Source: Albula goreensis
Lineage: Eukaryota > Chordata > Actinopteri > Albuliformes > Albulidae
Assembly: GCA_022829145.1 (NCBI GenBank)
Contig: CM040744.1
Span: forward strand, 8,653,001-8,717,000
Length of the DNA stretch: 64,000 nt
Direction: 5' to 3'
Made by a program: the position numbers and the translations under genes. The notes below the pieces were generated by a model. That model saw only the letters and a program-made list of their open reading frames with translations, had not been told where the DNA came from and searched no databases. Numbering within the stretch: the stretch's first letter is position 1; every line of letters starts with the position of its first letter. Shown here piece after piece: positions 11,791 through 23,950 of the stretch.

Positions 11791-12599
11791 CACTAAACCA
11801 AAAGGATTACTGTTGGTCGTAATTAGTGAAGACAACAATCCATGAATTGCAATTCCCCACCCAAGCAAATGTCTTGAAAACCACTAAAAAAAACAGGAAA
11901 GAATGGCTCGCCAATAATGAGGAGTTTGTTTTACCATGTTTTACTGACATATGGTAGGCACCGTGAGTCATTCTGCCTTTGTTATTATTTTTCTCTGCGT
12001 GTATTTTCACAAAACTTTGTGAGGGCTGAGTGCTTAGAGACAATGATGCGCTGTTGGTGTTTCATATTGTTTCCATGCAGATGGAAACAAGCAATTGAAG
12101 CTAAATGTGAAAACATGTTTGTTCATGGGAAAAGCCCTGAATTGATGCTGGTGTTTCCGCTCGGGCCTGGAAAAGCTGCCAAAGCAGCAGCGTTATGCTG
12201 CCAGTAGTCGTCCCTCGTTCCACTCTATCACTTCTTTGCCTGCAGGTTCTTTTTGTGGGGTTGAGGTCAATTCATTTTAATTCAGCCAGTTCAGGACATT
12301 AACTACAATTCATTTATAGAAAATATTTTTTCATGGAAGAACATCATAGAATATCATAAAATATCATTTTATTTAGTCACAAGCTTTCAATTAATTTCAA
12401 AAATTGGCTGCACCAAAAAGAACTGACCCACACCCTGCCTTTTTGCGCATTCCATTTCTCACAGTGAAGTTGTGAAGAATGCAGCAAGCCACCACAATCT
12501 GACAGAGCTTCACCACTGCAAGAGAGCCATATAGAATAAGCCTGAGGAGTTATTACAGGTACTGTAAAGATGTGCATTTAGGTAAAGCATTTTCTCTGC
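11791..12599. other. Unassigned noncoding DNA
   Basis: Overlapping open frames on both strands (11807-12043 minus, 11917-12207 plus, 12377-12577 minus) show no known domain. The block at about 12090-12210 is unusually complex and could be a short conserved element. Confidence 0.4.
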
Positions 12600-12870
12600 A
12601 CATACATTTAGCCTGCCTAATTGCATCGTGGGTAGTGACTATCTTCTTGTTAGAAATTAAGATTTATGTATTTCGAAAAAATGGCACTTAATTGACAAAT
12701 CAAACACACTGAGCAGCCTGTTCTGTCACCTGCTCCCAATCATCTGGATGAGTCACTCACGGAGACATGATTTGGTCATGTTTGTGATCATCCCATCTGA
12801 TTAACACACAGGCTCCATATTCTTTCAATTATAGTTCCTTCTTGTCACAATTACACTTTGAAATTAAGGG
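12600..12870. promoter_or_regulatory. Motif-dense candidate enhancer
   Basis: Within 30 bp there are CACCTG (12727-12732) and CATCTG (12741-12746) E-box-type sites and a perfect AP-1 site TGAGTCA (12749-12755). Homeodomain-like TTAATTGAC lies upstream near 12690 and CTGATTAAC downstream near 12798. No coding frame. Motif clustering supports an enhancer only weakly. Confidence 0.28.
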
Positions 12871-13469
12871 CAGACCCTCCAAGTTTTTACAGGTTTTGAC
12901 ATTACATAAAGCTTATAATTATGCTGGTTTTAGTTAATTACACAGAATCACCAATTATCCTCATCTACAAAATCTGGACTTCCTTTTAAAATTTATATCC
13001 CACAAATACATGTGCATATAAAAATGCAGGAAAGGTTTCAACCCAGGTTGATGGACCAAACCCATCAAAACACTTTTTTTTTCCAGATTAACTGGAAATA
13101 TAACTGGCATGCAGTTATTTTAGCAAATATCCTTCTCAGTGTTTGGTTGTGACTGGTGCGTTTACTTGTAAATAATGCCCAAACTTTACACAGCACAGAC
13201 AGCACAAGAAAAGCATTTAATTTAATGGTTCTTTAACATCTCAGACCCTGACTCTATGAACTCGAGAAATGAGTTGGCTCTTCTCGCATCTTCCATGGCT
13301 TCACAATAATATCTGATGCCAGACTCATATTACATAACGGCAGTCAAAATGTTTTTTGCTCTAAACTGAAATTTCAAACAAACCAATAAACAACAGATTC
13401 TTGTTTCTTAAGAAAATAAGCGCTTGTACTGAAATAATGAGAAGAATAATAATTAAATTTGAGCAGGCC
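12871..13469. other. Unassigned noncoding DNA
   Basis: AT-rich with no recognisable gene, RNA or element. Confidence 0.45.
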
Positions 13470-13640
13470 CTGATAATTAGAATAAAATAAGTCAATGACA
13501 GATACAGCAGTGCATGCGGGACCCTCCTAATTTACTTAACAAATTAACATCGAATTTAATGTTGCATAATTGATTAAATGTAATTAAATTACTTGCTATC
13601 TGGGCCCTGACATCAAAAAACTGAATAATAATCAAAATTA
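13470..13640. promoter_or_regulatory. TAAT-rich candidate element
   Basis: A dense run of homeodomain-type cores. GATAATTAG lies near 13480 with TGACAG (a Meis/TALE half-site) just after it, and 13567-13592 carries overlapping TAATTGATTA and GTAATTAAATTA. AT-rich DNA yields such sites easily, so confidence is low. Confidence 0.25.
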
Positions 13641-14191
13641 CCATTCAAGCAACACAAATATTATCATTTCATATCCACATGCTGTAAATCAATTTATTTA
13701 TTCAACTGACCACTTTTGTATGATGCTATGATGGTGTTCATGAATGTACTTGCTGGAACTAGATACATGAGAAGGTGGATGGATGATGAAATGGACCAAC
13801 TCAACAAAGGTGAATGCGCTGAATGAAGTGACACGAATGAATAAATTGGTGATGTGGCTCTTCCAAATGGAACAGATTCAGTGAAAAGAAGCAATCTTCC
13901 CATCAGTTTGAAATACAGGTAGCTGGATTTAAAGAATGCTGTAGCAACATGTGCTGTAGCCTTCATTGCAATCCCATTAAGGTTCATCATTATGCAGGTG
14001 CACTAGAGACCTAATACTTATCTGCAGAGGGCCAAAGACACACCCTGTCTGTTTTGTGTCTTCCTACCTCCTAGGCACCTCATTTCTCTTCTATTGTACT
14101 CTTCCTCTGTTCCTATCAATAAGCTATTCATCATGGCACCTAAAAATAAAACTGTCCCTAACACCATACAACTGGGGTCATGTGATAAGTA
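13641..14191. other. Unassigned noncoding DNA
   Basis: No recognisable gene. The 98-codon minus frame at 13694-13990 and the 119-codon minus frame at 14018-14377 (which reads through the AC repeat) show no domain. Confidence 0.45.
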
Positions 14192-14228
14192 GCACACACC
14201 CACACCCACACACACACACACACACACA
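14192..14228. repeat. (AC)n microsatellite
   Basis: Slightly interrupted AC repeat of about 37 bp. Confidence 0.95.
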
Positions 14229-14779
14229 GCTTTATGCCTGTATAACCTAGCGAAGAAGCACCTGGGACTCACATTAACCCCGTGACACACCAAGCTAATA
14301 ATGGCACACTCTACGTATCCCGTGACCCACTGATACTGCAGGAGTTTTACCAGCTCCATGCCCATATGAGAATTCAACCTGCAACCCTTTGTGGATCATT
14401 GATCAAACTTGAATAAATGTGTGTAGCCACTTTAACCTCTGTAATGTATGCAGCTCAGCCCTCAGGATATCACTATTTTCTGGGGAGGGACTCAGGGGCA
14501 GGGGCTTGGCTTCATCAGGACCTCAAGGGAACAGCTGAATAAACAGTGCCACGTGTGCAAATAGCCAGACATTTCAACAGATGAGCTGTATTTAATGCTG
14601 AAACAATATAATGTCTCTCCTTTGACAGAGTGGGGTGAGAGAGGGGCTAAACAGCAATAATATGTGACAACCGTACGCAGCATATCCTTATATATCCATA
14701 GGAGATAGCTTCATAGTCCCTCTTTCATAGCATGAGCGCAGTAAATGCAAACAGCTTTTTTATGTATCGGAGTTCTAAA
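14229..14779. other. Unassigned noncoding DNA
   Basis: Nothing recognised. The 63-codon minus frame at 14492-14683 has no domain. Confidence 0.45.
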
Positions 14780-15110
14780 TGCTTCTTTATTTCATGCGCA
14801 AATCCCGCAGCCATGGGACTGAAGCTGATTTCTGTGGGGAGGAACTGATCGGAGTGATGGAGAAAAAGAAAATATCCTTTCAAAGCGCAAAAGCATTTCG
14901 TTCATTGTGATGTCCCATAATGCCAATGGATTCTGACAGTTCTCGAGGAGGAGAATTCGATATCATTTGATTCGCTCTTATCGATTTCTTTCTTCCCAAA
15001 TATGAATTTTACTTTCAAGACCCACTGATGGCTTCTGATTAAGGCTATAAAATAACATGAAATGATTCGTATGACTGATTAAAACTGAGAGGTAAACTGT
15101 GAATCCGAAG
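14780..15110. promoter_or_regulatory. Candidate conserved noncoding element
   Basis: About 330 bp of complex, repeat-free sequence between AT-rich flanks. It includes a SOX-like CATTGTGATG near 14903 and several TGATTAA-type sites. No open frame above 60 codons crosses it on either strand, which argues against an exon of that size. Conservation is not visible from one sequence. Confidence 0.27.
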
Positions 15111-16973
15111 CTAAAATCGCCCTGAATTGTTCCGAATAAAGGGGGGGGGGGAATGAAAGGCTTAATGAAATATGAGGAAGCCAGTGCGAATTTTGAAGAT
15201 GAAACAGAACAGTGCGCTGCAGATCTTGTGGGGCTGCAGAAAGGGGAGCTGGAATGCAGTGATTTCAGCAGAAGTCCCTTATTGTTTTATTGAAATTCGG
15301 TTGTTCCTTGGTGCTCCTCGCAGGTGTAGCAGTACCATTAATTTTTAATGTCTTCACACATACGCATACCCACACATAGAGACACACAGACACACGCATA
15401 AAAACATGTAGACACTTTCTAAATTTACTGTCATTCATGTGTATTAACCCAAGGGGTGTCCTTTAATATCAGTTATCCGTTCCCAGCTTCCTAAAGACAG
15501 ATATTAATCATGTAGAAAGATTTTTAATAAGATCCAGAAATGGGTTGACAGTTGGTACATTCAATTTAACACCACTACCAGTAAGGTTTCCCACACTGGC
15601 AACAAAACTATTGGCAAGACTACTTCTCCACAGAATTACAGTGTGCACTATATATTTGTATAAAAATACTTCAGTACAGTGAGTCCTAACATGAGCAAGA
15701 CTGCATGTGCTGCGTACATTAAAATGCAAAAAGGATGATTAGGTTCATAGCAGCAAAATCCATTGAGTATAATCCATTGGTTATATAAAAGTTATCCAAA
15801 GTTATATAAAACATAATGCCATATCTATACAGTATTTCTAACAATGAGCCAAATTTTGATCACCATAACACATAAAACATTTGTCAAATATGTAAAGAGA
15901 AGTTCTAGGCCTGAATGAGATTGTTTATGAAGATATTGAAATATGAATGAAATGAATATGAATGAAATGAATAGAATATCAAATAAATAATAAATAAAAG
16001 TGAAATTTTAACTAGAATTTAATGAACAGAACCTAAGGTTACACATGGAATTTCTCACATTCAGTTTAACACTGACACTCGAGGGTATGCCACATTGAAT
16101 TGTGCACCTTTGCTATAGCTTGCCTTGAGTGGAGTTGGAGACCAGAGTGAGAAAAGTTTTATACCTATGCGCTGTGGGTAAATGATAGGAGCAAAGATGG
16201 GCCTACTGGCCTGATGTAGTCACTATACTTTCTTCAGATCCGTTTTTTCTATCTCATTTTTAGTAACAAAGTTTTTCCTCAGAGTGTCACAGTCTGTGAC
16301 ATCCAATACACATTTCTTCCTCTTACATTGAACTCCTCTCAGTTTTTTCTCTTCTAAGGGCATGAGAAATATCACTAGCCTGTTGACATTTTAACAAGAA
16401 GCCTTCATGTAACTTGGGCAATCAAAGTTCACTACATGCATTTTGAAAAATGAAAGGAGAAAGTTGTAAGTGTTTCTCATGAGTCTTCTTTTTAATTAGA
16501 GACTGACATTTCGGTTTATTAGCTACACAGTACATTACACCCATGGCAGCCCAATGCTTTATACTGGATGTTATGGGATGGTTACAATATTCGTACTGTT
16601 GAATTATGTGGTTCCATTAGGCCTATATTTCTGGAGAGAGATATCTTATGACAGCTCATGGTATTTGTCTATCCTCCATATCCAAGCCACCACTGGTCAC
16701 TCCTTGTCTAATGCAAATGAAAAGGGTCACTCTTGGTGATGCTCACACTTGAATTTTGGCTGTGTTTGCAATAAATATTCAGTTATTTTCCCTCTGTGAT
16801 CTGTGTGTTGTAAGCATTGTATAACTGCCACATTAATGGAGAGATGGTCCCGCTGAGTGGTCGGACAAGTTAACTGCCACCTGTGAATCAGTGATTGAGA
16901 AGTGAGCAGGGAAAGCTTACTGTGACTCATTATAAGAATCTCTTATATCCTCCCCCACTCAAAATTACCCCCC

Positions 16974-16976
<3 letters not shown>
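15111..16976. other. Unassigned AT-rich noncoding DNA with small tandem repeats
   Basis: Contains an 11-G run (15141-15151), a duplicated ATATAAAA-type motif near 15780-15810 and an exact 15-bp tandem duplication (15941-15955 and 15956-15970). No gene is recognised. Confidence 0.5.

Positions 16977-17064
<88 letters not shown>
16977..17064. repeat. (GT)44 microsatellite
   Basis: An uninterrupted GT tract of 88 bp, the longest pure dinucleotide array in the window. Alternating purine-pyrimidine DNA of this length can adopt Z-form. The frames 16895-17107 and 16981-17301 are read-throughs of it and are not genes. Confidence 0.98.
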
Positions 17065-17067
<3 letters not shown>

Positions 17068-17540
17068 CCACAACATTCCACCTGCCTCATGGATCCTTCT
17101 AAAATAAAATATGTGCTACCCAACAACCTCTCCCATTCCATATATTCTCACATGCTAACTCTTAATAGTCTGTGCCTCCTCTCTTCCCTCTGTACCTCTC
17201 TGTCTATCAACCTTCTCCTTCTCCTTCAATATCTCTCAACCCTAATATCCCACATCCTTCTATCTCTTCATCCACTTGCCATGTCCTTCAACTCCAGCTG
17301 ACTCCTCCCACAATCTCTCATCACCAAAACCCCTCCCCCCGCCACCCTACACACTGCTATCTCCTCCTGTACCTATATCCTCCCCCGCTTCTCCCACTAT
17401 CTCCCTCCTCCAACATCTTAACCTTCAACCCCTCTCCTCTCACCTCTTCATTTATTACTCCCAGCTCTTGCTACCATACCTTTCCTCCATCAACCCCTCT
17501 TCCAGTATCCGTGCCTGTTCCCTTCCCCCTTCCACAGGCA
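17065..17540. repeat. 475-bp pyrimidine-rich tract ending in CAG
   Basis: The plus strand is overwhelmingly C and T for about 475 bp directly after the GT tract. It ends in CCCTTCCCCCTTCCACAG followed by GCAGAGG. A polypyrimidine run plus CAG is what a 3' splice site looks like, but the tract is ten times longer than needed and no exon with recognisable coding follows. It is more simply a decayed polypyrimidine simple repeat. Open frames inside (17172-17573, 17276-17737) reflect the lack of purines. Confidence 0.85.
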
Positions 17541-18279
17541 GAGGCGGGGAGCAGCAGTTCTCTTCAGTGGTGAACCATTGTAGAGGAAGAACTATTAGCA
17601 AACTCTGGATGGGTTTAATGACAATCAGATTCCGTGTGAGTGGGTGCTCCTGTCCACTACAGGCTGATGTGGGGGAGAATTGGCTTGGCTTAGATTTGCT
17701 TTCCATTATGAGAGCAAACACTAAAATGAGAAGATAGATGAACTGGTAAATAAATTATGGCTGGGTCTTTGTGTCTACAGAGCTGGATAAGCTCTGGGTT
17801 CAGTGTCATTAAAGGAACGGTATAATAGGATGTACATGCACACTAATGAGAAGACAGGACCCTCCGGTCAGAGAGCGCCATTGCTTTCAAAAGAAGCAGG
17901 TGTGTGTTTGCAATTCATGGAGAAATACATCAATGCTGCCTCCTCTCTCAGACCTACAAAAGAGCACTAAGCTAGGCTGCAACCACAAGTACCGTGGGGC
18001 CTTGGCAAATTGTGCTAGGATCAGCATTACTTCCACACAGAAGCGTTCCGGGGTACATGGATTATATGGTCAACGGCAATATTTCCCCAGTAAAGATTTA
18101 ATGGAAAATCAAAGAGCTCAGTTCCTATCCTGCATTCAGTTCTGTAAACGCTAATAGTACATTGAGCCAGGGTCAGTCCTACACAAGGCAATATGGCCTC
18201 CAGCATTCAGGAGGCAGTCAGGGATAGGAGGTGGAGTGCACTCTTCGACAGCCTCCTGAGCAGAAGTTCTCTTATTTTA
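17541..18279. other. Unassigned noncoding DNA
   Basis: Mixed-complexity sequence. The plus frame 17846-18154 (102 codons) has no recognisable domain. Nothing else identified. Confidence 0.4.
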
Positions 18280-18420
18280 TTGATTTTGCTGTCATGTTTC
18301 CATCAGCAGAGTTTCATCTTTTTGTGACAGTCTTGTCTTTGTGGGAACATCGGCGGTGAATAATAACGTGGTTATAAAAAGAAAAGCCAGCTGAATAATG
18401 AAACAGACAGCGGGGCGTGC
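18280..18420. promoter_or_regulatory. Candidate conserved noncoding element
   Basis: About 140 bp of complex sequence with TAATAACGTGG and GCTGAATAATGAAACAGACAG segments, resembling vertebrate noncoding elements in texture. A 79-codon minus frame (18292-18531) covers it but resembles no protein. Confidence 0.22.
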
Positions 18421-19619
18421 TGTTGGGTTATGCAGGAGGACAAGTTGCCGTGGGAAACAGGCCTGCATACCAAGCATTCTTTTCATCTCCTGAAGAAAAG
18501 GAGTTTTCTTGGGCAAAGGGACCTGGTTCACCGGAGGGGGCCGCGTGGGTGAGATGGTGTCACAAGTGCACTACCTCAGGGAAATCACACAAACACTGCT
18601 TTCTTGACCATGACATCAACACCACGTTCAGGAGCGCAACCCTGACTCGACATTCCGGAAGGCTGTGGTACATTCAAGATCATAAACGCCGTTGCCTCAC
18701 CAAGAAAGACTGTACTGCATTCTTGAACATAACATTCATACTAAACTCAGAACCATTCAGAATCCCTAATTCCATACCTCATTCAGGCACATCTCTCAGC
18801 TCTCAAAAACAGACTACTGCCCCTGTGTTCTGAGACTAGTTTAAACACTACCCATCACACCATACCACAAATACCACTAATACAAAACTAACACTTACAG
18901 TACACTGAGATTTCCCAGGGAAGCAGAACACTGACTGTTTTCTCTCCTGTTTCCCTCATCTCCACCATTGATTGTGCAAAGCTGCAGGGGATATTGATTT
19001 CTATTAAACAGATTTAAATGAACAATTATTACCAGCCAAAAGCATAGACTGAGGGGTTGAAACAGCAATAAATGTCATAGTGGTAAGAATGCTGTCTTGT
19101 ATTAATCCATTTATTTATTTATTACAGCACTTAGAGGTCCTTACTAGCATGCCTTTGTTCTCCATACAGCTGCAGCGACATCCCTCCCCCTGCACTGTGC
19201 AAATCAGTTTCCTTGAGTCTGATCCATACCCTGCTCGCTCTCTGCATGTCTGCATGTGAAAACCACACTGGCTGCTGCTTATCAATTTTACATGTTCATA
19301 CTTATGTATTTAGAATTTAATTGAGCCCCTGATAAAAACAACAACAATATGATGAATAAATAAAAGGAGAAGGAGATTTACAGGCAGGAGCATTTCTTCT
19401 GATGGTAAATACTGTGTCCTCCCATTTTTTGCAGTGAGACTTTCCTTGCTGCAGTTCTGATTGTTGTGGTAGGGAAGGTTTTTTTTCCAGCACCATGGAG
19501 AACGCCAATTTCCTCCAATCAGTCTTGCACAGGCCTCGGCTAGGAGATTGGATGTGATTGGGCCTCATTTCTCCTGTAGCAGTGCATTACTGCTTTATGT
19601 TACGGGGGACTACCGAGCT
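18421..19619. other. Unassigned noncoding DNA
   Basis: Holds the 138-codon plus frame 18417-18833 and the 83-codon minus frame 19317-19568. Neither has recognisable domains, signal peptides or repeats. I see no splice-site pairs that would make them exons of a known family. Confidence 0.4.
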
Positions 19620-20290
19620 GGCACTGCCGCCAATGTAGGGAACTGGATGAAGGAGGAGAGGGACAACAGAGACTGAGGAGAGAGGAGGTGTGGAGGAGCA
19701 GAGACCGAGGAGAGAGGAGGTGAGGAGAAGCAGAGACTGAGGAGAGAGGAGTTAGAGGAAAGGAGGTGAGACATAACACAGAGAATGTAGCGGGTGGGCA
19801 ACAAAAGACTAGGGAGAGCATTGAGAAGGATGGGAGATTTGGGAAAGACAAGATGCAACTGCAATAACAGAGTGAGGAGACAGGGGATGCAGAACAGGGA
19901 ATAAGTTTTATTCTTTTTAATGTGAACTTTTTGTCATCAATTTTGGGTGCAGTTTCACTGTAATTTTGCTGTGGTTGCACTGAGGGGGGAAGGGGGTGGG
20001 GGTTCCATTTAACTGTGAGTCGAAGCTAAGGACAAATGCTGATTGAATCCAGGGGGTAAAAAAAACACAGAGGAAGTTCGGAGGAACAGAGACGGAGGAA
20101 AGAGGAGGCGTACATGTAAAGGAAAAGAAAACAATGCAGAGGGAGTGAGTATGAAAGAACAAAGACAGACGGAAGATGATGGGTGTAAGTGCCAGTGAGG
20201 ATGTAAGTATGGGCAAAGTACAAGAGAGTAGTGGGAGGGGTGAAAGGTTAATGTAGCTAACAAATGGAATGATGAAAGAGGCAGAAGATG
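19620..20290. repeat. Purine-rich tract with a 32-bp minisatellite
   Basis: The plus strand is strongly purine-rich over about 670 bp. Three tandem 32-bp units begin at 19667, 19699 and 19731, each starting CAGAGACTGAGGAGAGAGGA (the second has CCG for CTG). A diverged copy of the same motif recurs near 20077-20108. The four overlapping minus-strand frames of 65-143 codons here are composition artefacts: purine-rich DNA lacks stops when read in reverse. Confidence 0.85.
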
Positions 20291-20797
20291 AGAGCACAGG
20301 ATGATGCTGTTGTCAGGGGTAATTGCTGAGTATTTGGTGGAGGAGAACCAACATTGTGTATTAATGGATCTCAGTGGACCCACAGTGTAAAAATATCTCA
20401 AAGAGATAAAAAAAGTCCCATCTACCAATGCAATAAGCAAAGAGGTGAGCCTTTTTGCTATTGTCTTTTAGGCTACATTCTGCAAAGCCCTTTTAAAAAT
20501 AATTGTTGTTGTGTACCCCATTTCAGCAAGCAAAGATGCAATTTATTTCAGAATTAAAGCACTGGCATTTGCTAATCTAAAATTCTTCACATGTGCTATT
20601 TTTAATGTTATTTATATATTTTCATTAACAATCCTGAAAGCTTTTTTTCTTCAGTTATTTTCACTGTCACAGAATCTGCCTTTGATGTTACACCAGAGTA
20701 CATCGCATTTTCATACATATGATAATTATCAACAGTGCATTAAACGAGATGGTAATCCTGCAAGCTATTAAGACAGTTTTATTACAATTATGACAAA
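20291..20797. other. Unassigned noncoding DNA
   Basis: Nothing recognised. Frames at 20354-20557 and 20511-20771 show no domain. Confidence 0.45.
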
Positions 20798-20853
20798 GAT
20801 GTCAATGATGATGATGTCAATGATGATGATGATGACGATGCCAGTGATGATAA
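20798..20853. repeat. Imperfect (GAT)n trinucleotide repeat
   Basis: About 56 bp of GATGAT repeats broken by GTCAAT and GACGAT. Confidence 0.9.
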
Positions 20854-22270
20854 TGCTTATTATTATTTCTTGTCAATATCTGGACGAACATACAAATTGT
20901 GTATTGCTAACATCCTCCAGATTCACTGACGGGGGTCTCTCTGGTTGCTCTGAAGTAATTATTAGATGACTCACGCAATCCTGGCAGTCCTAATGTTCAA
21001 TAACAAAAGAATCTCTAATTACCTCTAAAATTATACTTTCAGAGAGAAGTTTTCATATACCTTATGGAGATTTAATTATTTATTCAACTGGTGATAATCA
21101 TGTCTGAAACCTACTTTCACATCAATAATACTAACCATAGAATTAACCACCTACTTACCTTTACAACTGGACACAACTTACGTATGCAACTGCTAAAAAA
21201 ACAAATGCAACTTCCAAAAATATTTCTTTTAAAATTTGAATGTATTCCAAATAATTCCATGTCATTGTTGGTAAATGGATTATATCTTAATCCATTAATC
21301 TGAAAATGGCCCCATATTCCTTGTTTAGCTGAATTTATGTAGCACTTCTTGCAATATGGTTTAATCATGAAGTGTTTCTTCACAGAATAAAGCTTTACTT
21401 CAACACTAGTCAGAAAATATGATAATTATCAATTAGGGTTTTATAATCTGCTAAAGGTTTTCAAAAATTAGATGCGGCTTCATTTCTTTTCATGAAAGTC
21501 AATTGTTTTTACTGTCTGCTGTTGAGGAAATTAACTTGAGAGTTGAGATAACTGCAGTCCAGCAAAGACCCTGGTTATGATTTTAGTTTAGCTCTAGGAG
21601 ACCTTTGATTTCATGTGGGTTTACCTGAGTACCTAAAATAAGGTGACATCAACCAGTAGAGTAATTGATCTATACCCAAAAGCCACTTGAGAATGAATTT
21701 TCATTGAACTGATTCATGAAAAGCCTACAAATGTATGATAACAACCATTTCATTAACATAATTTAATGCTGGGCAATAAATATGAAGATTAATATAACAG
21801 CAATAATAATTGAAAGAATCATTTTGTTTATTAAAAATTGTTTTCAATGTGATACAAAAAGTTCAAAGCTTGTAATTGCATAGACATATTAGGAAATTCT
21901 ATTAGTGACATCAGATTATGCATTTAGTTTCTTGGGGAATGATGTGAGAGGAAGAATTGAACACAGAGTTTTTATTTCCCTTCACAGAGAGACTTTTTCA
22001 AACTTCTATCACTGAGCTGTTGAAGCTGACAACAGGCACTGTGAAAGATTCGACATCAATTCAGTCTTTGCAAGACAAACTTTAAGGGCCAGTGTTATTG
22101 TTTCCACGGTACCACTCAGAAGTCAATTGGAAGACAAGGTCAAATAACTACAAACCTTTCATTAATGCAGACACAGTCAATTAAACCCAGTGCTTGATCC
22201 ATCACTGTGAAACTTATCCCATACCTAACCTATGTGCATCACACTCTAATCGTCAGCTAGGATGGCCCAA
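20854..22270. other. Unassigned AT-rich noncoding DNA
   Basis: No gene or element recognised. Open frames at 21091-21303 (plus) and 21117-21383 (minus) overlap each other and match nothing. Confidence 0.5.
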
Positions 22271-23219
22271 TTGGAGGGGAAGTGGGGGGGGGGAATGCCA
22301 ACATGCACAGACATACAGAAGTCTACCCCCACACTGGGAAGACACCATAATGTTACCACTATGCACTACCACTCATTGGCTTCAATAACTCAAGACACAG
22401 GGAGCAACAAGGTAATCACTGCGTAGCTACAGGGGCTGTTGTTGAGGCCGAGCAAAAAAGGTCAGCAAATTGCTGACATGGAGGAGGAGAGAGAGAGTCC
22501 ACAGAGCCCTTAAAGGGGAAAAAAGCTCTAGTTTGGCTCAGCTGGGATCTGAGCCCGTGGCCAGCTCTCTGTCAGTATGTGTGGGGCTCAATCCAACAAC
22601 ATGCACCTTCCTCCCGCCTGCACGACTCATCAGCTGCCACCCGCTAAACAAAAGCAACCCCTGAGAAACTCCAGCAAATTACCCCTTCAAAGCCTCAATG
22701 CAGCCGTTCAGCCTGCTGCACCCTCCTCTAGCCCCATTTGGATAACCAATATAATATCCCTATTCTCTTCCTCTCTGGTTTCATTTAGAGAACACTCAAA
22801 GTGATGCTGACTATCCCCACTGCTCCTGGTCTCCGGTTCTGTGCAGGTAGTGATTGGTCCTGAGAGCTGCTCCCAGAAGCCTTGAGCAGGTCCCTCATAA
22901 GGGACACTAACCTATGCAGACATACACTGACCACGCATATGCGCACATATGAGCACAGAAAAAAAACACACACAAATCAGAAATTCTGACTGCTCGTCCT
23001 ACATTTCTGACACACATAAAATCCCTGATTCCTGTATTTGCATTTGCAAAAATACAAAAATATACAAACAACACACACATGCAGGTGCAAACATAAAGAC
23101 ACACACATGTACAAAGATGTTGTGATTCAATAAAGGTCATTTCATAGGTTTTTAGTGAGCTCCATGGCAGCGGTATGTCTCTGCCTCCCTCACCCTTCTG
23201 AGTGTTCACCAACACGCTA
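22271..23219. other. Unassigned noncoding DNA
   Basis: Contains a 10-G run (22284-22293) and a loose ACACAC-rich stretch (about 22920-23110) that produces the minus frames 22785-22973 and 22907-23215. No gene recognised. Confidence 0.45.
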
Positions 23220-23540
23220 ATAAGAGTTGACGAAAATGCTCTCGTAAAAAATGCTCTTCTTCAGTATTTATAGCGGAGCATATGTCGACATGCAAGCTAG
23301 GAGTTCTGTGCAATTTTTAAATATGAGACCATTTCTGTGGCCTGGCCCAGGACATGAAAATGAGTAAGTGCTTGACAATAGATATTCGAAAACAAAGCAA
23401 TTGCACCACGTACGCTGCATGTTGCTTCGGCCGAACACTTCAGTTTGACTTTATATCAGTCGTTTAAATGTCAAGAGATAAAGCTGGAATTTAATACCCG
23501 GCAGGCAGTCAATAAAGGTTAATTAACATTGAGGGAGAAA
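23220..23540. promoter_or_regulatory. Candidate conserved noncoding element
   Basis: About 320 bp of complex sequence without repeats, with dispersed CpGs and a terminal GGTTAATTAACATTG homeodomain-type palindrome near 23517-23530. No open frame above 60 codons lies fully inside it. Regulatory function is inferred from texture. Confidence 0.27.
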
Positions 23541-23686
23541 GGGAGACCTATGGGGGGGCTTATAATTAAATGGCCAACATAGTCTAGCACACACAGACAC
23601 ATTGGTACACTCGCAGTGGGCTCCATATTTACATTACCATAAACATATCTAATAGAAATTCTAAATCTTACATTGTGCTTTTTATC

Positions 23687-23950
23687 TGTTTGACAGATAC
23701 TTTTATCCAACTAGACAATTTTGCAATGCCTTGCAATGCCATCATATTTTGCATAGTATACTTTTTGAATGGTGAGATATTTTGAAGCAATTCAGGCTAA
23801 GTGCTTTTCTAAAGAGGACAACAGCAGTACTTGTGAGATAAGCATTTAAACCTCCAGGAGACTTTCTCTTTGATTGCTATGTCACACTGATTCTCACATG
23901 ATCTAAAGCCTTCTGGTTTGTCAGTTCCTCTACTTCTACCACAGATTCTA
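23687..23950 (-). mobile_element. Old tRNA-derived SINE in reverse orientation
   Basis: Read on the plus strand, landmarks of a fish SINE appear in reverse order. The 3' tail complement (TTGACAGATACTTTTATCCA, near 23690-23709; typical form TTTAGCAGACGCTTTTATCC) comes first. Then comes AATTCAGGCTAAGTGCTTTTC with ACAACAGCAGTAC (about 23790-23830; typical AATTCAGGGTTAAGTGCCTTGC and ACAACAGCAGTG). Last is GCCTTCTGGTTTGTCAG with TCTACTTCTACCACAG (about 23908-23944; typical ACCTTCTGGTTACAAG and CTAACCACTA), the anticodon-loop side of the tRNA head. The copy is diverged and has an insertion before the head, so it is old. The assignment is from memory of the family pattern. Confidence 0.68.

Noticed and set aside
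17172..17737. Plus-strand frames of 133 and 153 codons
   Set aside because: They lie in the pyrimidine-rich tract, where stop codons are rare because purines are rare; products are S/P/L-rich without domains.
19600..20440. Four overlapping minus-strand frames of 65-143 codons
   Set aside because: Purine-rich plus strand read in reverse; S/L/P-rich low-complexity products.
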